Shown here one piece after another: positions 13,637 through 18,348 of a DNA stretch of 18,348 nt (position 1 is its first letter; the number at the start of each line of letters is the position of its first letter). The position numbers and the translations under genes are program-made. The notes under the pieces are model-generated. The model did not search any database. It was not told where the DNA came from and was given only the letters and a program-made list of their open reading frames with translations. The DNA comes from DATJFX01 sp035495465 (GTDB lineage: Bacteria > Patescibacteriota > Doudnabacteria > UBA920 > O2-02-FULL-48-8): contig DATJFX010000007.1 in NCBI GenBank assembly GCA_035495465.1, forward strand, positions 1 to 18,348. The letters are read 5' to 3'.

Positions 13637-13640
13637 TTAT

Positions 13641-14084
13641 ATGCTCAAACTCCACAACCTCAAACCGCATAAAGGATCAACTAAGCGCCGAAAAGTCGTG
13701 GGACGCGGTGTTGGTTCAGGTCATGGAACTTTTTCCGGACGCGGCGCCAAAGGTCAGCTTGCTCGTTCTGGTTCTTCGATTCCAGTCGGATTTGAAGGCG
13801 GCCGCATGCCATTGCAACGCCAATTACCGAAGCGCCGAGGATTTACCAGCCGAAATATTAAAGCGACTGGAATTAACTTAGGGGATTTGGAAGATAATTT
13901 CAAAGCCGGCGAAACAGTAAACCCTAAGAATTTATACAATAAAGGTTTGATCAAATCCGCTGGCTTAACCGTAAAGATTTTAAGCGGAGGGGAATTGAAG
14001 AAAAATTTAAGTTTTGAACAAGTTATAGTTTCTCAGCCTGCACAAGCAAAAATTGAAAAAGCTGGCGGGAAAATAAGTAAATAG
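13641..14084 (+). CDS. rplO: Large subunit ribosomal protein L15 (uL15)
   Basis: Late-assembly 23S rRNA-binding protein. 147 residues from ATG 13641, giving MLKLHNLKPHKGSTKRRKVVGRGVGSGHGT, the normal start; an in-frame TTG at 13617 lies inside rpsE and is not used. The glycine/arginine-rich extension (GRGAKGQLARSG, FEGGRMPLQRQLPKRRGF) is followed by the globular domain ending VSQPAQAKIEKAGGKI. It takes the place where rpmD would normally stand before it. Confidence 0.97.
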   Translation: MLKLHNLKPHKGSTKRRKVVGRGVGSGHGTFSGRGAKGQLARSGSSIPVGFEGGRMPLQRQLPKRRGFTSRNIKATGINLGDLEDNFKAGETVNPKNLYNKGLIKSAGLTVKILSGGELKKNLSFEQVIVSQPAQAKIEKAGGKISK

Positions 14085-14090
14085 ACTCTT

Positions 14091-15389
14091 ATGTCTAGAA
14101 TTACGCAACTTTGGAAAGTGAAAGATCTCCGCAACCGGATTTTAATCGTTGCCGGGCTTTTAGTGGTGACCAGAATTTTGGCGCATGTGCCAATTCCAGG
14201 TATCCAAGTTACGGATTTGCGAGCTCTACTTAATTCCAACCAACTTTTGGGATTATTTGATATTTTTTCTGGCGGAGGCTTGCGTAATTTTTCTGTAGTC
14301 ATGTTAGGAGTTGGACCTTATATTACAGCTTCGATTATCATTCAACTTTTAACTATTATTATTCCGAAATTGGGAGAACTCCAAAAAGAAGGCGGCGAGG
14401 CGGGCCGAGCTCAAATTAACCAATATATGCGTTATTTGACTGTGCCGCTGACTCCCATTCAGGCCTACGGCACCATAATTTTATTGAGCCGCTCCGGTGG
14501 AGTAAATTTTGTTGCTAATTTTACACCTTTTCAATGGTTTGTGACTTTATTGTCGATTACGGCCGGCACCATGATTTTGTTATGGCTCGGAGAAATTATC
14601 TCTGAATTTAAGATCGGCAACGGTGTATCTTTAATTATTTTTGCCGGTATCGTAGCTCGTATTCCATCTGTGGTTCAGCAAGGTTATGTCAGTTTAACTG
14701 CCAGCGGTGCGGGCCTGTCGCCTCAAAATTTGATTACGATTTTAAGTTTCTTGCTCGTGGCTTTTGTGGTTATTGCCGGAGTTGTGCTTATCTCTGAGTC
14801 GCAGAGAAATATTCCGGTTTCATATGCGAAGCGCGTACGGGGTAATAAAATGTACGGCGGGGTGAATACTCATTTGCCGCTTCGGGTCAATCAAGCCGGA
14901 GTGATCCCGATCATTTTTGCTATTTCGATTTTACTTTTTCCCGGCCTGATCGCTAACTTTTTTGCCCATGCAAAAACTGCGGCTTTAGCTAACTTTGCCA
15001 CGGCTGTGAACAATTTTTTCCAAAATCCGACCTATCACGGGATTATGTATTTTATTTTGGTGGTGGCTTTTACTTATTTCTATACCGCTATCGTATTTAA
15101 CCCAGATGAAATTTCAGAAAATATCCAAAAACAAGGCGGCTTTATCCCAGGTCTCAGGCCAGGACACCAAACCGCAGAATTTTTATATAAAGTACTTAAC
15201 CGCATTACTTTAGTGGGCGCATTATTCTTGGGGCTGATCGCAGTTTTGCCAAATATCGTGCAAGGCGTGACAAACACTCCAGCTTTGACCTTAGGCGGTA
15301 CTGGTTTGTTGATCGTGGTATCCGTGGTTATAGATGTCATGAAGCAAGTCCAAGCCCAGATGGTCATGCGCGATTACGAAGACTTCTAA
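14091..15389 (+). CDS. secY: Preprotein translocase subunit SecY
   Basis: Channel-forming subunit of the SecYEG translocon in the cytoplasmic membrane. 432 residues with about ten hydrophobic segments. Recognisable parts: GVGPYITASIIIQLLT of TM2 near residue 76, KIGNGVSLIIFAGI of TM5, NIPVSYAKRVRGNKMYGG and HLPLRVNQAGVIPIIFA around the start of the second half, and the conserved cytosolic loop FNPDEISENIQKQGGFIPGLRPG before TM9. It begins 6 bases after rplO and is the last gene of the S10/spc operon; a strong terminator follows 11 bases after the stop. Confidence 0.99.
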   Translation: MSRITQLWKVKDLRNRILIVAGLLVVTRILAHVPIPGIQVTDLRALLNSNQLLGLFDIFSGGGLRNFSVVMLGVGPYITASIIIQLLTIIIPKLGELQKEGGEAGRAQINQYMRYLTVPLTPIQAYGTIILLSRSGGVNFVANFTPFQWFVTLLSITAGTMILLWLGEIISEFKIGNGVSLIIFAGIVARIPSVVQQGYVSLTASGAGLSPQNLITILSFLLVAFVVIAGVVLISESQRNIPVSYAKRVRGNKMYGGVNTHLPLRVNQAGVIPIIFAISILLFPGLIANFFAHAKTAALANFATAVNNFFQNPTYHGIMYFILVVAFTYFYTAIVFNPDEISENIQKQGGFIPGLRPGHQTAEFLYKVLNRITLVGALFLGLIAVLPNIVQGVTNTPALTLGGTGLLIVVSVVIDVMKQVQAQMVMRDYEDF

Positions 15390-15400
15390 TTTTATCCAAC

Positions 15401-15427
15401 AAAAACCGCCCTTCGGCGGTTTTTTTT
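15401..15427 (+). terminator. Terminator of the S10/spc operon, after secY
   Basis: AAAAACCGCC (15401-15410), loop CTTC, GGCGGTTTTT (15415-15424), with T continuing to 15427. Ten base pairs and eight consecutive T. It separates secY from adk, which are often cotranscribed in other bacteria. Confidence 0.95.
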
Positions 15428-15442
15428 ATTCATATTTTACGC

Positions 15443-15448
15443 TATAAT
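15443..15448 (+). promoter_or_regulatory. adk promoter -10 box, suggesting a leaderless transcript
   Basis: A perfect TATAAT ends only 6 bases before the adk ATG (15455). With the usual 6-7 base distance, transcription would begin at or next to the A of the start codon. There is no Shine-Dalgarno. The -35 region overlaps the T-run of the secY terminator and has no clear match. Confidence 0.65.
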
Positions 15449-15454
15449 ATCTAC

Positions 15455-16132
15455 ATGAAATTACAGAATGTTATTCTTTTGATGGGTCCGCCAGGGTCGG
15501 GGAAAGGTACGCAAAGCAAGCTTTTAGTGGATAAGCTAGGCTTTGCGTATTTTAGCATGGGCGATACTTTACGAGAATTTGCGAAAATGGATACGGATTT
15601 GGGCCGGGAAATAAAAAATACGATTGATCAGGGTATTATAGTACCAGACAGCATTACAAAAGATATTATTCGTGAGAAATTTTCCAATTTTTTGGATAAA
15701 CCAGGAGTAGTATTTGATGGTTTTCCGAGAACTGTGGGCCAAGATCAGGATTTGCGAGAGATTTTGGAAAAGTACGAAGTTCCGCATTTTCAGGTATTCT
15801 TTTTAGAGGTAGATAAAGAAAAACTTTTGAAACGGCTAACAACTCGTAAAACTTGTCCGAATTGCCAAGCGATTTATCTGCCGGATTCGCCTGAATATAA
15901 AACTGAGATTTGTAAGATCTGCGGAAGTAAAATTTCAATTCGAAAAGACGATCAGGATCAGGCTTCAATTGAAAAGCGTTTTGACGAGTACATTCTGAAA
16001 ACCAAACCGGTAAAAGAATATTATGAATCGCAAGGACTATTAACCACGATCGCGGGAGACCAAGCAGACAATGCGGAACAATCAATTAAAATGGTTCATC
16101 AGGAAATATTAAATAAATTAGGAATCAAATGA
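15455..16132 (+). CDS. adk: Adenylate kinase, zinc-LID type
   Basis: Converts AMP and ATP to two ADP in the cytoplasm. 225 residues, long-LID form. P-loop GPPGSGKGT at 11-19, NMP-binding FDGFPRT at 87-93, LID with two CxxC pairs (C134/C137, C153/C156) that should bind zinc as in Bacillus-type enzymes, then the RKDD and RFDEY stretches with conserved catalytic Arg. The start is fixed by the M-K-L-Q-N-V-I-L-L context ahead of the P-loop. It heads a three-gene unit with an adk paralogue and map; the next gene overlaps it by 4 bases (ATGA). Confidence 0.97.
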   Translation: MKLQNVILLMGPPGSGKGTQSKLLVDKLGFAYFSMGDTLREFAKMDTDLGREIKNTIDQGIIVPDSITKDIIREKFSNFLDKPGVVFDGFPRTVGQDQDLREILEKYEVPHFQVFFLEVDKEKLLKRLTTRKTCPNCQAIYLPDSPEYKTEICKICGSKISIRKDDQDQASIEKRFDEYILKTKPVKEYYESQGLLTTIAGDQADNAEQSIKMVHQEILNKLGIK

Positions 16133-16716
16133 AACAACTTGGATTTGATTTAATAATTTTAGGATCGCCGGCATCGGGCAAAGATACTCACGCGGATTTG
16201 CTGATGAATTATTATGCTTTAAAGCCGGTTAAATCCGGAGAATATCTGCGGCGCCTTCGAACTAATCCGCGCTACAAAAAAGTTTTTGCGCAAACCTATG
16301 ATCGCGGCTTGCCAGCACCTTCGAAAATTATTGATGATTTTATTAAGAAAAGCGTCAGCCAGGCGCCAAAAGGAAAGAATTTATTATTTGTCGGGACTCC
16401 CAGGCTCCTGAATGAAGCTAAGCTTCTGAAGAAACTATTGGATATAAAAAAACGCGATTTTTTTGCCATTTATCTGAAAATTCCTGACAAAATAGTCATG
16501 CATCGTTCTTTCCATCGTGACCGGGAAAAAAAAGACATGGATGTAGCTTATATTAAAAGCCGAATAAATTATCATAAAAAACAGGTTCAGCAAACAGTGA
16601 ATTATTTTAAAAAATTCCACAAACTTGCATATGTAGATGCCAATCAATCAATCGTAAAAGTTGCGCGTGCCATCAGCCACACGATTCATGCTTATCAAAG
16701 ATCCAAAGCAAATTGA
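16129..16716 (+). CDS. Adenylate-kinase-like P-loop kinase, divergent paralogue
   Basis: 195-residue cytoplasmic protein that resembles adk but is not a standard copy. Walker A is GSPASGKDT (12-20) rather than GPPGSGKGT. SGEYLRRL (36-43) stands where Adk has SMGDTLRE, and VGTPRL (88-93) replaces DGFPRT, so the aspartate before the GFPR motif is missing. There is no zinc LID; the matching region is a short, basic stretch (RSFHRDREKKDMD, then KSRINYHKKQ) that keeps arginines where the lid arginines would be. Probably a nucleoside or nucleotide kinase with altered substrate, or a regulatory partner of Adk; the substrate cannot be told. It overlaps adk by ATGA and map by 29 bases, so the three are likely translated together. 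Confidence 0.8.
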   Translation: MKQLGFDLIILGSPASGKDTHADLLMNYYALKPVKSGEYLRRLRTNPRYKKVFAQTYDRGLPAPSKIIDDFIKKSVSQAPKGKNLLFVGTPRLLNEAKLLKKLLDIKKRDFFAIYLKIPDKIVMHRSFHRDREKKDMDVAYIKSRINYHKKQVQQTVNYFKKFHKLAYVDANQSIVKVARAISHTIHAYQRSKAN

Positions 16717-17452
16717 AACCCTCAGAACCAGCGGCCAGATTTTAGCCGCGACTTTGGATTTGGTAGCTAAGAAAGCGGTGCCTGGAGCTTCGGCTTTCGA
16801 TTTGGACCAGCTGGCCGAACAAGAAATCCGCAAGGCTGGCGGCGTTCCAGCGTTTAAAAACTATCGAAGTCAACCCGGAGATCCGCCTTTTCCGGCAACC
16901 CTTTGCGTATCTGTAAACGATGAAGTAGTGCACGGCATTCCGACCAAAGACAAAATTTTAAAAGATGGAGATATCGTAGGCTTAGATCTGGGCGTGCAGT
17001 ATCAAGGATTATTTACTGACGCGGCGCGGACTGTAGTTGTCGGCAAAGCAGACGCAGTTTCATATAAATTGATAGAAGCAGCAGAGACAAGTTTGGAGAA
17101 AGCTATCCAAATTATCGCTCCTGGAAAATTTACTGGAGACATAGGCGCTATGATTGAATCCACAGTGAAAAAATACGGTTTTTCAGTGGTGCGGGAATTG
17201 GTCGGACACGGCGTGGGACTTGCTGTGCATGAAGATCCGGAAATTCCTTGTTTTGGAAAACCTGGCACTGGCACCAAACTCGTGGAAGGCATGGTTATCG
17301 CTGTCGAACCTATGGTAAATGCGGGAGACTGGAAAGTTATTTTTTCAGAAGACAAATGGACTATAAAAACCCTAGACCAATCGCGTTCCGCTCATGCCGA
17401 ACATACACTTTTGATAACCCAGCATGGGTGTGAGGTGCTGACCCAAGCTTAA
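16688..17452 (+). CDS. map: Methionine aminopeptidase, type I
   Basis: Removes the initiator Met from nascent proteins. 254 residues from ATG 16688 (MLIKDPKQIETLRTSGQIL, the usual type I opening). In-frame TTG 16661 and GTG 16667 would add sequence not typical of the family. The five metal ligands are in place: D100 and D111 (GLDLG, FTDAART), H174 (GHGVGLAVHEDP), E207 (VIAVEPMV), E238 (SAHAEHTLL). Substrate-binding H82 in VVHGIP is present. No N-terminal zinc-finger extension. It overlaps the upstream kinase gene by 29 bases. The common next genes infA and rpmJ do not follow. Confidence 0.97.
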   Translation: MLIKDPKQIETLRTSGQILAATLDLVAKKAVPGASAFDLDQLAEQEIRKAGGVPAFKNYRSQPGDPPFPATLCVSVNDEVVHGIPTKDKILKDGDIVGLDLGVQYQGLFTDAARTVVVGKADAVSYKLIEAAETSLEKAIQIIAPGKFTGDIGAMIESTVKKYGFSVVRELVGHGVGLAVHEDPEIPCFGKPGTGTKLVEGMVIAVEPMVNAGDWKVIFSEDKWTIKTLDQSRSAHAEHTLLITQHGCEVLTQA

Positions 17453-17454
17453 TT

Positions 17455-17483
17455 TTGGGATTTTAGGCATTATATGTTATAAT
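17455..17483 (+). promoter_or_regulatory. Promoter of the HtrA-type protease gene
   Basis: TTGGGA (17455-17460), 17-base spacer, TATAAT (17478-17483) preceded by TG in the extended -10 position (17475-17476). Predicted start near 17490, giving a leader of about 47 bases without Shine-Dalgarno. It begins 2 bases after the map stop, and no terminator for map is visible. Confidence 0.8.
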
Positions 17484-17536
17484 ATAAAAGCTGACTGTAA
17501 TAAAGTTTTAATTCTATCGTTAGAAACAAACAGAAT

Positions 17537-18348
17537 ATGGTAGAAAACAAATCTACAACAGTAAAAGAAGAAAAAACCCTCACTTCAGGCATTGTGGAGC
17601 GTGGGGAACGCAGTAATATGAGTTTAATTTCCTTAGTGATTTTACTAAGTTTTTTGTTTGGCATTGCGGGTTCGGTATTTGGCTCAATGTATTTAACCAA
17701 ACCAGGGCAACCGCTTTCTGGAAGTTCCGGCGAAGTAAAGACTTTACAGGTTAATGAAGAATCTGCAGTAGTGGATGTAGTGAAGCGGGCAAGCCCAGCC
17801 GTGGTTTCTATAATTATCTCCAAAGATTTAAATAAATTACCCGGATATTCTTCTACGCCTTTTAATCTTGGTCCGTTCGGCTTGGATCCTTTTTTCAATT
17901 CTGGTAATTCAAGTTCCAATTCCACTCAGCCTAACATCCAGGAAGTTGGCGCAGGTAGCGGTTTTATCATTTCCAGTGACGGTCTGATCGCGACGAATAA
18001 GCACGTAGTCGACAATACCTCGGCAACTTACACCGTTCTGACCAATGACGGGAAAAAATATGATGCCACCGTGTTGTCCCGTGATCCCGTAAATGATTTG
18101 GCTTTGGTAAAAATTCAGGCTTCGAATTTGCCAACGCTGAGTCTGGGTAATTCCACGGATATAGAAATCGGACAGAAAGTGATTGCCATAGGAAATTCTC
18201 TCGGACAATACCATAATACCGTGACCACAGGTGTTGTTTCAGGTATTGGCCGTACTATCACAGCCAGCGGCACGGATGCGGGCGCAGAACAGCTCGAAGG
18301 AGTCATCCAAACCGATGCTGCGATCAATCCTGGTAATTCCGGCGGCCC
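17537..18348 (+). CDS. HtrA/DegP-family serine protease, 3'-truncated by the window edge
   Basis: Membrane-anchored trypsin-like protease for extracytoplasmic protein quality control. The frame stays open to base 18348, giving 270 residues plus two bases; the rest of the protease domain and the expected PDZ domain(s) lie beyond the window. About 28 polar N-terminal residues precede one hydrophobic segment (29-52), then a Ser/Pro/Asn/Gly-rich linker (about 95-135). Catalytic triad residues are all visible: H156 (ATNKHVV), D187 (NDLALVKI), S268 (INPGNSGG). The ATG at 17537 is the first in frame behind a good promoter. Whether it is htrA, degP or degQ-like cannot be decided here. Its own promoter sets it apart from map. 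Confidence 0.95.
   Translation, partial: MVENKSTTVKEEKTLTSGIVERGERSNMSLISLVILLSFLFGIAGSVFGSMYLTKPGQPLSGSSGEVKTLQVNEESAVVDVVKRASPAVVSIIISKDLNKLPGYSSTPFNLGPFGLDPFFNSGNSSSNSTQPNIQEVGAGSGFIISSDGLIATNKHVVDNTSATYTVLTNDGKKYDATVLSRDPVNDLALVKIQASNLPTLSLGNSTDIEIGQKVIAIGNSLGQYHNTVTTGVVSGIGRTITASGTDAGAEQLEGVIQTDAAINPGNSGG

Noticed and set aside
13617..13640. Longer rplO reading from TTG inside rpsE
   Set aside because: The ATG at 13641 gives the normal L15 start, MLKLHNLKPHKGS.

Overview
The window is a translation and secretion gene cluster from a bacterium that is probably a member of the Candidate Phyla Radiation (Patescibacteria). The main pointer is that rpsE is followed 4 bases later by rplO, with no rpmD (L30) between them. 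L30 loss is a known trait of that group. AT-rich intergenic linkers, few Shine-Dalgarno sequences in front of ribosomal genes, and a divergent adenylate kinase paralogue fit but are not diagnostic. I cannot name the lineage more precisely.

Layout. Positions 1-2001 are the 3' part of fusA (EF-G), closed by a terminator. Positions 2056-3582 are an interruption between fusA and tuf, which are usually adjacent in the str operon. It holds two palindrome-rich intergenic elements, a small DUF4870-like membrane protein gene, and an oppositely oriented gene for a one-helix protein with an HxxxCxxC zinc-binding signature. It ends with the tuf promoter and a long tuf leader. tuf (3583-4770) has its own promoter and terminator.

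From a promoter at 4819-4847 the S10/spc ribosomal protein operon runs on one strand: rpsJ, rplC, rplD, rplW, rplB, rpsS, rplV, rpsC, rplP, rpmC, rpsQ, rplN, rplX, rplE, rpsZ-type S14, rpsH, rplF, rplR, rpsE, rplO, secY. It ends at a strong terminator (15401-15427). Two structures interrupt this otherwise tightly packed operon: a leader with an intrinsic-terminator hairpin between rpsJ and rplC, and a 66-bp imperfect palindrome between rpsQ and rplN.

A second unit with a near-consensus -10 box directly before its first codon holds adk, an overlapping adk-like kinase gene and map. The usual continuation (infA, rpmJ, rpsM, rpsK, rpsD, rpoA, rplQ) does not follow; instead a separately promoted HtrA/DegP-type serine protease gene begins and runs off the window end.

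Together the genes supply ribosome assembly (about twenty r-proteins), elongation (EF-G, EF-Tu), membrane export (SecY), N-terminal Met removal (Map), nucleotide balance (Adk) and envelope protein quality control (HtrA). The observations most worth a second look are the altered guanine-recognition motifs of EF-G, the rpsJ-rplC attenuator-like leader, the fusA-tuf island, and the adk paralogue. No CRISPR, tRNA, rRNA or transposase gene was seen.
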